Shown here: positions 52,889 to 62,006 of the stretch, piece by piece
Layout: each line of letters opens with the position of its first letter
How positions within the stretch are numbered: position 1 is the stretch's first letter
Origin: JAVSMW01 sp032027005
Lineage (GTDB): Bacteria > Bacillota > Thermincolia > Thermincolales > UBA2595
Direction of reading: 5' to 3'
DNA length: 64,000 nucleotides
Assembly: GCA_032027005.1 (NCBI GenBank)
Contig: JAVSMW010000009.1
Coordinates: 105,851 to 169,850 of the forward strand
Notes under the pieces: generated by a model
Database searches by the model: none
Told to the model about the DNA's origin: nothing
What the model saw: only the letters and a program-made list of their open reading frames with translations
Position numbers and translations under genes: made by a program

Positions 52889-54867
52889 GCAGCATCCACC
52901 TCCGCAAGCAATTGTAGATTTGTGAAGCCTTTTAGGTTCATTGAACCTGAACGGCATTCACCGGTACAAGCACCACAGCCTTGGCACAGACCGGAGTTAA
53001 CACTGGCAACCGTACGGGTTACAGTTTCACCATGAACCCGTTCGGAAATCTCTTTGCCTTCAATAGCTTTATATGGGCATACCGGCTTGCAAAGCAGGCA
53101 GCCAACACAGGTTGCTTCATAGCAGGCAGCAATCTGCGGGTTTGTAGCCATTTCATCCTTGGAGAATAAACCAACGACCTTGACAGCAGCAGCACTGGCC
53201 TGGGCAACAGTGTCAGGGACGTCTTTAGGTCCCTGGCAGACCCCGGACAGAAACACACCACCGGTGTTGGTTTCAACAGGACGAAGTTTTGGGTGGGCTT
53301 CAGTAAACCAGCCGTCTTTATCATAGGAGAAGCCGACGGTTTGGGCTAGTTTGGTAGCATCTGCCCGGGGTACCATGGCAGTTTCCAAAACCACCAAATC
53401 TGCTTCAACTTCCACATATTCGCCAAGCAGGGTATCTTCCCCGCGGACGATTAGTTTATTGCCATCCTGATAAATTTTTGACACCTGTCCGCGAATATAT
53501 TTAGCACCATCTTCTTCCCTGGTCCGCATGTAGAACTCATCATACATTTTACCGGGAGTACGGACATCCATATAGAAGATATAAACATCCGAATCTTTAA
53601 TTTTATCCCGAACCTGGTGGGCATGCTTGGCTGTATACATACAGCACGCTCTGGAGCAGTATGATTTGGCCTTATTAACATCTCTTGAGCCTACGCACTT
53701 TACAAAAACAACTGTTTTTGGAATTTCGCCGTCTGAAGGGCGCTTGATTTTACCATCGGTTGGACCTGTGGCATTTACCAATCTTTCAAACTGAATCCCG
53801 CTGATGACGTCAGGCAGAGTGCCTCCGCCATATTCAGGGTAGTATTCGCCCCAGTTGATGAGATCAAAACCGGTAGCCATGACGACAGCACCAAACTTTT
53901 CAGTAACAACTTCATCTTGGTCTTGATAGTTGATGGCTCCAGAAGGGCAAACTTTTTCGCAAACCCCACACTTGCCGTCAATCAGTTTTTTACAGGTGTC
54001 TTTGTCAATCACAGGTTTGTTGGGCACGGCGTTTACGAAGGGCTTATATATCGCAGCCCGCTTGCCGAGAGTTTCATCAAACTCGCTGGTAATTTTTTTT
54101 GTTGGACATTTGGCTTCACAGATTCCGCAGCCGGTACACTTGCTGTAATCAACATACTTGGCATTTTTCTTTATAGTAACTTCAAAGTTACCGATATATC
54201 CACCCACTTCCTGAACCTCAGAGCAGGTGTAAAGTGTAATATTAGGATGCTGCGCCGCAGCAGTCATTTTTGGCCCGAGTACTCACGAGCCGCAGTCTAG
54301 GGTCGGGAAGGTTTTGTCTAACTGGGCCATCCTGCCGCCGATAGTCGGCTCCTTCTCGACAATAACTACCTGGTGACCGGCATCAGCAATATCAAGTGCT
54401 GTCTGCAGACCGGCAATCCCCCCGCCAATAACCAGCGCACGCTTTGTTACCGGAATATAGCTTTCAAAAAGAGGCTCCAGTTTTGACACTTTGGCAACTG
54501 CCTTACGCACCAATTCAATGGCTTTTTGGGTAGCTTTTTCGGGTTCATTGGAATGAACCCAGGAGCAGTGCTCCCTGACATTGGCCATTTCTACCATAAA
54601 CTGGTTTATGCCGGCTTTTTCAGCAGCCTTTTGGAAGGTCGGTAAATGCATCCGCGGTGAACAGGCGGAAACTACCGCAGCTTCGATTTTGTGTTCTTTG
54701 ATGGCCTGGACAATGGTATTTTGGCCGCTTTCAGAACAACTGTACTTGTTATCCTGGACAAAAACAACACCGGGGAAGGCTTTGATTACTTCCGCAACCT
54801 TTGGTATATCAACTACACCGCCGATGTTGGTGCCGCACCAGCAAAGAAACACCCCAATTCTTTTCAT
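52879..54867 (-). CDS. hdrA: Heterodisulfide reductase subunit A, predicted selenoprotein (Sec195)
   Basis: Flavin-bifurcating core of Hdr complexes. The 662-residue product needs readthrough of TGA at 54283-54285. It starts MKRIGVFLCWCGTNIGG. A FAD domain has VIGGGIAGLQTALDIADAG and IGGRMAQLDKTFPTLDCGS-U-VLGPKM. The family reads DCxxC(I/V)LxPKM, so UGA replaces the second cysteine. Ferredoxin motifs follow: CTGCGICEAKCP, CGVCEKVCP, then CVGCLLCKPVCP and CQGCGACTGEC. Total length is normal for HdrA and the frame is otherwise open. It lies 43 bp after hdrB and overlaps the mvhD-like gene. Confidence 0.93.
54248..54285 (-). promoter_or_regulatory. Candidate bacterial SECIS in hdrA
   Basis: TGCTGC and GCAGCA (54257-54262 and 54248-54253) form a 6-bp stem with loop GGC, beginning 23 nt from the first base of the UGA, inside the expected bacterial SECIS window. 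Confidence 0.6.
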
Positions 54868-54910
54868 TTTGCATCGCTCCCTGTTTGGTAATTTATTAAT
54901 TTAAATCGGA

Positions 54911-55771
54911 TTAACCTAGCTTTGAAATCACTGATTCATAAGCCGTGAAGTTTTTATGCATCCCGACAGTTTTTGGATCCATACCCATGGCATAGGACAA
55001 CATTTGGGTAAAATAGACCACCGGGATATTATAATTAGTCCCAAACTTCTTGTTAACCGTGGATTGCTGCATATCTAAGTTCTGATGGCACAACGGACAT
55101 GCAGTGACAATCATGTCTGCTCCAGACTTAACCGCTTGCTCCAGGACCTTTTGAGTCATAGCAAGTGGTGTATTAAAATCAGCAAAACCCAGAGAAGCAC
55201 CACAGCACTCAGTTTTAAAGGGCCAGTCTAAAGCCTCTGCCCCAAACATAGTCATGATATCATCAATTGTGCGTGGACGCTCAGGATGGTCAGCATGGGC
55301 AACTTTGGGCGGCTTGACATAATAACAGCCATAATATGCTGCAATTTTTAAGCCTTTTAATGATCTTTTGATAGTTTGGGAAATCTTTTCAGGGCTAACA
55401 TTTTTGATGGCTTCCATAATTGTCAATACTTTACTGGAACCTGTGAGTTCATATTCAATGGCCTGATTAATTTTTTTTCTTGTTTCAGGATTTGTGGTCA
55501 CTTCGTGATTCACCCACACCAACCTCTGCCAGCATGCGGCACAAGGGACAACAATGTCTAACCCCTCTTTTTCAGCCGGAATAAGGGTGGTGGCTGGAAT
55601 TGCCAGTCCCAGCAAATGGCTGAAGCTGTGGGCCGAGCTTGCGCCACAGCAGGTCCAGTCAGGGACTTCCCAAAGGTCAATGCCTAAGTTCTGGCAAACA
55701 AATTTAACAGATGTATCATACTGTTTTGCCGGACCATGGAGGGAACATCCTGGGTAATAAGCATACTTCAC
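54911..55771 (-). CDS. hdrB: Heterodisulfide reductase subunit B
   Basis: CCG-domain protein that binds the noncubane [4Fe-4S] clusters where disulfide (or another acceptor) is reduced. The 286 residues start MKYAYYPGCSLHGPAK. Two cysteine-rich CCG sequences are present: PDWTCCGASSAHSFSHL with VPCAACWQ, and TECCGASLGFAD with TACPLCHQNL. Typical length. GTG start shares one base with the hdrC stop, behind GGAGGGTGAG. In bacteria the physiological disulfide is unknown. Confidence 0.94.
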   Translation of the reverse strand: MKYAYYPGCSLHGPAKQYDTSVKFVCQNLGIDLWEVPDWTCCGASSAHSFSHLLGLAIPATTLIPAEKEGLDIVVPCAACWQRLVWVNHEVTTNPETRKKINQAIEYELTGSSKVLTIMEAIKNVSPEKISQTIKRSLKGLKIAAYYGCYYVKPPKVAHADHPERPRTIDDIMTMFGAEALDWPFKTECCGASLGFADFNTPLAMTQKVLEQAVKSGADMIVTACPLCHQNLDMQQSTVNKKFGTNYNIPVVYFTQMLSYAMGMDPKTVGMHKNFTAYESVISKLG

Positions 55772-56367
55772 TATTTCTCACCCTCCATTCTTTCAATTTT
55801 TTCAACATTTTCCATGATTTTTTTAATTTGTCCGGGATTTTTTAACTTTGGCGGGAAAAACGGCAGGGTTCCCTTCATTATTGCAATTGGTGCTACTCCT
55901 AAGAGGTTAAAACCATAACCCGTTTTAAAAGTAATATCAGCTGCAAAACCAGCCTCCCAGATTCTGCCAAATTTTGCAATAGATTTCATGAATGAATCAT
56001 GAACTGAATGGGCTTTATTTGCATTCTCGGCATAAGTTTTTCGTTTTTTGGACAGGATTCTCAATACATCCATGACCCGGGCAGTATCAATGTCCCTTGG
56101 ACAGCGGGCAGTACATGTAGAACACAGAACACACGCCCAGATAGTCTTAGTACTCAAAACACGTTCTTCCATGCCTAATTGAACCATTCTCATGATGCGG
56201 TTTGGCGAAACATCCATGCCTCCGCAGATATGGACTGAACAGCCAGCTGAACACCTTCCACACTGGTAGCATCTGCGGACATCCTGCCCACTCATCTTGA
56301 ATACTGTTTCAATTAAGCCGCCATGTTCCTGCTGTATTTTTGACAAATTTAAAACAGATGTGCTCAT
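55771..56367 (-). CDS. hdrC: Heterodisulfide reductase subunit C
   Basis: Two-cluster ferredoxin-like subunit linking HdrA to HdrB. The 198 residues hold CYQCGRCSAGCSV and CVLCSTCTARCPRDIDTARVMD, each binding [4Fe-4S]. A C-terminal region (FNLLGVAPIAIMKGTLPFFPPKL) resembles those of Hdr-like subunits of anaerobes. The start at ATG 56367 has GAGGGG; a longer frame to 56436 is unsupported. First gene of the seven-gene operon, with a long AT-rich upstream region. Confidence 0.92.
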   Translation of the reverse strand: MSTSVLNLSKIQQEHGGLIETVFKMSGQDVRRCYQCGRCSAGCSVHICGGMDVSPNRIMRMVQLGMEERVLSTKTIWACVLCSTCTARCPRDIDTARVMDVLRILSKKRKTYAENANKAHSVHDSFMKSIAKFGRIWEAGFAADITFKTGYGFNLLGVAPIAIMKGTLPFFPPKLKNPGQIKKIMENVEKIERMEGEK

Positions 56368-56490
56368 TCCTAACCCCTCTTTGCCTAAAATAATAACAAG
56401 GTAAACAGTAAATAGGCTTGCCGGCCACCTCCTCAAAAATAAAATTTAAACATAATTGTTTATAGTCGTTTTGTGAAATGAGGAACATTA

Positions 56491-56520
56491 AGGACAACAA
56501 AAAATAACACAGATTGTCCT
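56491..56520. promoter_or_regulatory. Inverted repeat AGGACAA-N16-TTGTCCT
   Basis: Two perfect 7-bp arms (56491-56497 and 56514-56520), about 125-155 bp upstream of hdrC, form a possible operator. The binding protein is unknown; it does not match the Rex consensus. Confidence 0.35.
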
Positions 56521-56651
56521 GTATAATTTTATTCTATATACACCCGATAATTCCTTTTTAAGATCTAATATTTTTTCGAAAATATAAGAAATTTGTAGAA
56601 TGGATTTTTCTTAATATAGCTGAAACTGAGGCATGTCAAGGGATTGAATAC

Positions 56652-56678
56652 TGTCGAAAAATGTCTAAATATGTCGAG
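56652..56678 (+). promoter_or_regulatory. Three phased 0A-box-like motifs
   Basis: TGTCGAA (56652), TGTCTAA (56662) and TGTCGAG (56672) repeat at exactly 10-bp spacing, with TGTCAAG at 56634. TGTCGAA is the Spo0A box core. The only gene downstream is the hdr operon on the minus strand, about 285 bp away. Confidence 0.4.
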
Positions 56679-56835
56679 AAAATAATTACAGAAAGTAATA
56701 TATTTAACAAATTTACCAGTATTTGGAACTAGTTGTGGTTTCACATACTAATGGTCTGCTCCAAAATCTTTTCATTTAGGGCAAATTTCAAAAAGTAGGC
56801 CGGTCAAAAGTGGTGGATAGCAAGGAAGAAAATTT

Positions 56836-56890
56836 ACCGGTTCCACCGCTTTGAACCGGTCTAAACAAAGAGAGGAGCGTTTTGCTCCTC
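56836..56890. terminator. Two hairpins between pss and the hdr operon
   Basis: ACCGGTT/AACCGGT (56836-56860) and GAGGAGC/GCTCCTC (56872-56890). The second, read minus, is followed by a T-rich stretch and may end the psd-pss transcript. The rest of 56368-57058 has only AT-rich DNA besides the motifs listed separately. Confidence 0.4.
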
Positions 56891-57058
56891 CACCCTTCAT
56901 CCCGGCATAAATTTAGTTGAATATTTTAACCAAGACTTTTCTAAGAAACTGAGGAAGTCTAATAAAATAAACTTTCAAGACCTCTCACCCCTTTGTTTTA
57001 TTAACTCTGTACTTATAATATGAACAAAGTTGTGATTGGTGACTGTCTATGAATTTTT

Positions 57059-57562
57059 TTAATATTTTGGAACTTTAATATTGCTGATCATCAGGTATGA
57101 TAGTAACAACATAATTACAGGATATGCCGCAGGCGGCAGACGGTTACCCAATAAAACCGTCAATGCGACCAGACTGCCTGCTGCTGTAATGGGTATTCCA
57201 ACAAAGTAGGAGGAAATATTCAGCACATTGAATTTTGCCAGTCTGATTGCACCACACAAAGCAAAAATAACACACACAACCAACCCTGGAAGGCCAAAGG
57301 TTTTCATTTTAAAAGCGTAAACAAGAATTGACGGCGCCACACCAAAGGAAACCAGGTCAGCAAGGGAATCTAATTCTTTGCCGAATGGCGAGGCAGCATC
57401 TAATCTCCTGGCCAGTCTGCCATCCATGCCATCTAAAACCATGCCTAAGAGAATCATAATTCCGGCAATATGAAACTCGTTGTCCATGGTAAAAATAAGT
57501 GCGATTACACCTAGCAAAAGGTTAGCCAATGTAAAAATGCTGGGTATAATTTTAGTATTCAT
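57059..57562 (-). CDS. pssA: CDP-diacylglycerol--serine O-phosphatidyltransferase
   Basis: Membrane enzyme making phosphatidylserine. The 167 residues contain the CDP-alcohol phosphotransferase motif across LDGMDGRLARRLDAASPFGKELDSLAD, with the expected DG, AR, G and two Asp positions, plus about five to six helices. Start at ATG 57562 (MNTKIIPSIFTLAN) behind GGGAGG, overlapping psd by 11 bp. Coupled to psd for phosphatidylethanolamine synthesis. Confidence 0.93.
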   Translation of the reverse strand: MNTKIIPSIFTLANLLLGVIALIFTMDNEFHIAGIMILLGMVLDGMDGRLARRLDAASPFGKELDSLADLVSFGVAPSILVYAFKMKTFGLPGLVVCVIFALCGAIRLAKFNVLNISSYFVGIPITAAGSLVALTVLLGNRLPPAAYPVIMLLLSYLMISNIKVPKY

Positions 57563-58196
57563 TTTTAAGCCTCCCGATGACTGTTTCCCCTCCAACAACC
57601 TTATCCCCTTTTTTAACAAAAATCTCCACGCTGGTAGGAACTATAATTTCGGTACATGAACCAAATTTAATCAACCCGAAAATATCCCCACGGGAGACTT
57701 TGTCATCTAATTTAACCCAGCATACTATGCGGCGGGCGATAAATCCTGTTATTTGATTAACAAGTATCCGGAATGGACCGTTTTCAATGCCGACATAATT
57801 TTTCTCATTGATTTCTGAAACATGGCTTTTAAAAGCGGGCAGCATTTTACCTGGGCGATAACTTCTGTAACCTATGGTCCCATCCATTGGACACCTGTTC
57901 AGATGTACGTTAAAGATCGATAAAAAAATGCTCACTCTGATTGCTTTGCTTTTTAAATACCTATCTTCATAGATTTCAGTTACTTCCATAATCCGACCAT
58001 CGGCCGGAGAAATTAGGATGCCTTCATCAGTGGGTATTGTTCTGGGAGGATTTCTGAAAAAAAATCCGACAAAGAGAAATAATATCCCGGGTATCAGGGC
58101 AAGCCAGGGCAAAAAACAATAAGTAATTACTGTAAGAACTGCAAGCACTATCAGGTAAGGTACTGCATCTCGTGCTATAATATTTTGCTGTCTCAT
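57552..58196 (-). CDS. psd: Phosphatidylserine decarboxylase (short form)
   Basis: Pyruvoyl enzyme converting phosphatidylserine to phosphatidylethanolamine. The 214-residue proenzyme has two N-terminal helices, RNPPRTIPTDEGILISPADGRIMEV, FLSIFNVHLNRCPMDG and the self-cleavage site KFGSC, where Ser would become pyruvoyl. Short, archaeal-type Psd. First gene of psd-pss. 58197-58280 upstream has no other feature apart from repeat copy C. Confidence 0.93.
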   Translation of the reverse strand: MRQQNIIARDAVPYLIVLAVLTVITYCFLPWLALIPGILFLFVGFFFRNPPRTIPTDEGILISPADGRIMEVTEIYEDRYLKSKAIRVSIFLSIFNVHLNRCPMDGTIGYRSYRPGKMLPAFKSHVSEINEKNYVGIENGPFRILVNQITGFIARRIVCWVKLDDKVSRGDIFGLIKFGSCTEIIVPTSVEIFVKKGDKVVGGETVIGRLKNEY

Positions 58197-58280
58197 GGAA
58201 CTAGCTACCTCCCGCGCATTAACTTATTACATTCTACCACTTTTTGCCGAAAAATAAAAGGGGGCGAGCCAACTGTTAGG

Positions 58281-58399
58281 CATCCAATCGTGAGACTCAC
58301 ACTTCTGCAAGTGGGAGTGGTACCCCGTACTCCGCTTCGGTGGGGGTAGACTCCCCCACCGAAGTCTCGATGTTCAACTTAAGTTGAACGAGTTCACTG
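58281..58399 (+). repeat. Three-hairpin dispersed repeat, copy C
   Basis: 119-bp copy with the same three palindromes as copies A and B. Its end CAGTGAACTCG (minus strand) supplies the last Gln codon and the TGA stop of dinG, so the element sits across the end of that reading frame. Confidence 0.75.
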
Positions 58400-61336
58400 T
58401 TCTCTTCTCTTAAAGTTTTTCAAATATTTTTCGACATTCTGGCCTGCTTCCAAAAGGTTAATAACGTTTTTTTCCGGACGTACACCCTGGGCCCAATTAC
58501 TGATCTTTTTGAGGACAGTGAAAGTGTCACCTTTAAAATGTGTTTTAGCAGGCAGAGAGTTTAAGAACCGCCGGCCATATTTCCTGTCAACAATCCGTCT
58601 GTCCAATATGACTACAACACCGTCATCATCTTCAGCCCTGATCAGCCTGCCGAAACCCTGCTTCATTTTTATGATAGCTTCAGGCAAACTGTAACTGGAA
58701 AAAGGGTCTTTATTGTTCTTAACCAGTTCTTCAAATCTTGCTTCAACAATAGGCGTATTTGGCGGTGCAAAGGGCAGCCTGACAATTATGACACACTTCA
58801 GAATTTCACCCGGGAGATCTATCCCCTCCCAGAAACTACTGGCTCCAAACAATACTGCACTTTTCGCTTTACGAAATTCTTCAGTCAGCCTGGTCCGTCC
58901 GCCGTCAATTCTGTGGCCAAGTAAATCGATACCAGCTTCTTCAAGCTGGGGCAAAAGCTTAAAATATGTCTCTCTTAACATTCTGTGTGAAGTAAAAAGG
59001 ACCAGAGTCTTCCCGCTAAAAATTTTCGCCGTTTGGAAAATCACCGGAGTGATATTGTCAATATACTCCTTTTCCAAAACAACGCCAGGATCTGGCATAT
59101 CCCGTACCACACAAAGCAAAGATTGTGTATCATAACTAAAAGGTGAGGACAGCAAATGCTTGAGTAGTTTTTCCTCCGGAAATGAGATCAAACCAACTCT
59201 TTCCATAAAATGATCGAAACTTCCCTCTACACTAATGGTAGCAGAAGTTAAAAGAGTGCTTATCTTCGTTAGAAACAGGTTCTCATATAATAGCCGGCTT
59301 ACTGAAACGGGTGCACATCTGATTCTGGCATCAGACTTTAAGCCCTTATCGATTTCCAGCCAAAAAACATGTTCTTCAGTTCCGGCTGTAAAAGCTGTTA
59401 AATTTGAGTTTATTTCCTCAAGACCCTGAATCTGAAATTCTATATCCTTTCTTAATGCTGCCAGATATTTTATTTCCTCTTCACTGGTGCCATCCAGAGA
59501 TGTTATTAGTTTATTCAGCATTTTAATCAGATTCCCGGTTCTTAACAAGTAATTGTCTTTGACCGCTGTAAAAGCTTCCCAATATTCGCCTTGTCTGTCA
59601 TCGCGCCTGACCCGGATGACCAGGTAACTTTCATCATCAGAACCTGTTACCAACCGGCCACACCAAGCAGTCAATATATTTTCCATTTCATTAATACTAT
59701 CATATATGCTTCTTACCACATCAAAGCAGTCATTAATGGTTTGGTCAATTTTTTCATGTTCCGCCTGGCTTAATTCATCACCATAGTTTTTAAGAATGAT
59801 TTTAAACTGGCTCAGCGGTCCGGGACTCAGGCCTCCGCCAAATCCTCTGTTAAGGTGAAAAAACATTTGTTTCAGGCTATTTATACTTATGGTCCAGCCT
59901 AGCTGCTCCGTTGCAGTTTGTTCTAAATGATGGGCTTCGTCGATAATCAGATAATCATAAGCCGGCAGCAGTTTGCTCTGAAATTTTATGTCTGCCAGCA
60001 AAAGCGAGTGGTTGGCAATTAAAATATCGGCAGCTTCAGCCTGTTTGCGGGCTTTGGTCACAAAACAGTTTTTATGATACCAGGGACAGTCAGGCCCTAA
60101 ACAAGAGTCCTGATCCGAATTTATTTCTCCCCAGTAAGCAGTCTGGGGAGGTAAAATATTTAGCTCCGACTTGTCTCCGGTCCTGGTAGAAGTAAGCCAA
60201 AACATAACTTTTAGCAGGAATAATAGTTCCTTTAAGTCAACGGAAGCTCTGTCTCTCAGTTTGGACTGCCATCGCCTCAGGCAAAGGTAATTATTCCTGC
60301 CTTTGATCAGAGCAGCATTAAAATTAAACCCGACAGCTTCCCGAATGGCAGGCAGGTCCTTATTCCACAACTGTTCCTGCAGGTTAATCGTATGGGTCGC
60401 GACCATTACTTTTGTACCACAGTTTAAAGACCAGGTTATTGCAGGCAGCAAATATGCCAAAGATTTACCGGTGCCGGTACCGGCTTCAATAATCACATGT
60501 TTAGCGTCCAGAAAACCCCGGACCACTGTCTTTAACATTTCTGCCTGTTCCGGGCGGAATTTATATTGGGGATATTTTTGCGCAAAAGGCCCCCCGGGCG
60601 CAAGGATATCTGCTAATTTTTCGATATCCGGACCCGTTTTCCTTGTTTGCTTTGGATCATTGGTGAATAATCCACCGGTTTCCTCCAAAACTGTGTCGGC
60701 CAAAACTAAGGTTGACCCGGTCTTCGAAGCAGGAAAGGATGTCGCGAACTCCATAATCCATGACGCAAAAACCTGCCCCAGATACCAATTACGATCTTTT
60801 ACAGAATTGTAGATTTCAAATAAAAGATCCTGGCTAGCCTGTTGAAACAGGCTGCGGCATTTGTAAAAAACATTGGCCGCAGACACGGCGTCCTCCAATG
60901 CCCGGTGGCTGACCGAGTCTTCTAAGCCCAGTAATGTGCGAATGGCTTCCAGGCGGTAACTGCCTGCTCTGGGCAGGACAACCTGGGCAATTTCCCATGT
61001 ATCAATCAAAGGGTTGGCGAAATGTCTATTTACATTATTTTTAAGAAAGGCGATGTCAAAGGAGATGTTATGGCCACCCACCGGGAATTCACCCAAAAAT
61101 TCCAAAAGGGAACTGCTGACTTCTGTTATATCAGGAGCATCTGCCAGCATCTCATCAGTGATCCCTGTAATTCTTGTAATTACGGGAGGCAGTTTTTTTA
61201 CCGGTTTGACCAGGGTCTGGAAACGTTCAATAACACTGCCATTTTCAATAATTACAGCCCCAACTTCAATTATTTCGTCATATTCAGGGTTTAGTCCGGT
61301 GGTTTCCAGGTCCAAAAAGGCATATCTTTTTGCCAT
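58394..61336 (-). CDS. dinG: DinG-family helicase with N-terminal DnaQ-like exonuclease
   Basis: The 980 residues join a DEDDh 3'-5' exonuclease (FLDLETTGL, GHNISFDIAFL, HRALEDA) to an XPD/DinG-type 5'-3' helicase (EAGTGTGKSLAYLLPA, DEAHHLEQ, ASSFWEGIDLPGE, GRLIRAEDDDGVVVILDRR). Four cysteines between motifs I and II (NNYLCLRR, DSCLGPDC, KNCF) fit the [4Fe-4S] site of XPD helicases. This fused form is typical of Firmicutes DinG/CasDinG relatives, acting in DNA repair. The C-terminus and stop lie in repeat copy C, so its last residues may be altered. Confidence 0.93.
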   Translation of the reverse strand: MAKRYAFLDLETTGLNPEYDEIIEVGAVIIENGSVIERFQTLVKPVKKLPPVITRITGITDEMLADAPDITEVSSSLLEFLGEFPVGGHNISFDIAFLKNNVNRHFANPLIDTWEIAQVVLPRAGSYRLEAIRTLLGLEDSVSHRALEDAVSAANVFYKCRSLFQQASQDLLFEIYNSVKDRNWYLGQVFASWIMEFATSFPASKTGSTLVLADTVLEETGGLFTNDPKQTRKTGPDIEKLADILAPGGPFAQKYPQYKFRPEQAEMLKTVVRGFLDAKHVIIEAGTGTGKSLAYLLPAITWSLNCGTKVMVATHTINLQEQLWNKDLPAIREAVGFNFNAALIKGRNNYLCLRRWQSKLRDRASVDLKELLFLLKVMFWLTSTRTGDKSELNILPPQTAYWGEINSDQDSCLGPDCPWYHKNCFVTKARKQAEAADILIANHSLLLADIKFQSKLLPAYDYLIIDEAHHLEQTATEQLGWTISINSLKQMFFHLNRGFGGGLSPGPLSQFKIILKNYGDELSQAEHEKIDQTINDCFDVVRSIYDSINEMENILTAWCGRLVTGSDDESYLVIRVRRDDRQGEYWEAFTAVKDNYLLRTGNLIKMLNKLITSLDGTSEEEIKYLAALRKDIEFQIQGLEEINSNLTAFTAGTEEHVFWLEIDKGLKSDARIRCAPVSVSRLLYENLFLTKISTLLTSATISVEGSFDHFMERVGLISFPEEKLLKHLLSSPFSYDTQSLLCVVRDMPDPGVVLEKEYIDNITPVIFQTAKIFSGKTLVLFTSHRMLRETYFKLLPQLEEAGIDLLGHRIDGGRTRLTEEFRKAKSAVLFGASSFWEGIDLPGEILKCVIIVRLPFAPPNTPIVEARFEELVKNNKDPFSSYSLPEAIIKMKQGFGRLIRAEDDDGVVVILDRRIVDRKYGRRFLNSLPAKTHFKGDTFTVLKKISNWAQGVRPEKNVINLLEAGQNVEKYLKNFKRREQ

Positions 61337-61607
61337 AATCTTTGTTATCTCCCTTGGATTCTTCTTTCCCCTGCTGTAAAATCAGGTGGTTTTCAGGTTG
61401 TTTAAGCGGTCAAACGGACAGGCAATAAGCTTAAATTCCTATGCTAACCGTTTAGGCTTGAATTTCTACAATTTAAGGCTAAACTCTGGTCAAATTAAAG
61501 GTAACACACTAAAATAAGATTACAATCCAATTTCGAACAACTTTTAACTTTATATACTCCTCTCCCTACTCTTCGGCTGTATCTTATCGATACAGTCAAT
61601 TTTTTTT
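61337..61607. other. Intergenic region with one hairpin
   Basis: CTGTATC/GATACAG (61577-61595) is followed on the plus strand by a T-run reaching the yjbQ stop. No plus-strand gene precedes it, so its use is unclear. No gene seen. Confidence 0.5.
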
Positions 61608-62006
61608 TTACCCTTCAATCACCTTAACTACTACCTTCCTTGATCTGGGACCGTCAAATTCACAAAAATATATGCCCTGCCAGGTACCTAAAACTAATCT
61701 GCCATTTTCAATGAAAATTGCTTGGGAAAATCCCATCATGCTCGCTTTAATATGAGCAGCAGAATTGCCTTCCAGGTGTTGGTAGCCATCGTGCCAGGGC
61801 ACGATTTTATCAGTCTCCCTTAGAAAGTCGGAAACCACCGTGGGGTCGGCATTCTCATTTATTGTAACACCGGCTGTTGTATGGGGCACAAAGACATGAC
61901 AAATCCCTGTGGCAACACCTGTTTCACTGACCGCTGTTTGAACCGCAGCAGTGATGTCAAGCATTTGTGAATGTGATTTTGTCTTAATAGGGATTTCTTT
62001 AAGCAT
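61608..62006 (-). CDS. yjbQ: YjbQ/UPF0047 family protein
   Basis: A 132-residue protein of the YjbQ family, reported to have weak thiamine phosphate synthase activity. Motifs: MLDITAAVQTAVSETGVATGICHVFVPHTTAGVTINENADPTV (shown by its HTTAG and NENAD cores), HLEGNSAAHIKASMMG and LGTWQGIYFCEFDGPR. Conserved His and Glu residues suggest a metal site. The ATG follows GAGGAGG and overlaps the kinase stop by 8 bp. Confidence 0.9.
   Translation of the reverse strand: MLKEIPIKTKSHSQMLDITAAVQTAVSETGVATGICHVFVPHTTAGVTINENADPTVVSDFLRETDKIVPWHDGYQHLEGNSAAHIKASMMGFSQAIFIENGRLVLGTWQGIYFCEFDGPRSRKVVVKVIEG

Noticed and set aside
54283..54285. hdrA read as two separate or frameshifted genes
   Set aside because: No frame change is needed; a single TGA at a conserved cysteine with a following hairpin fits selenocysteine better than a nonsense mutation.
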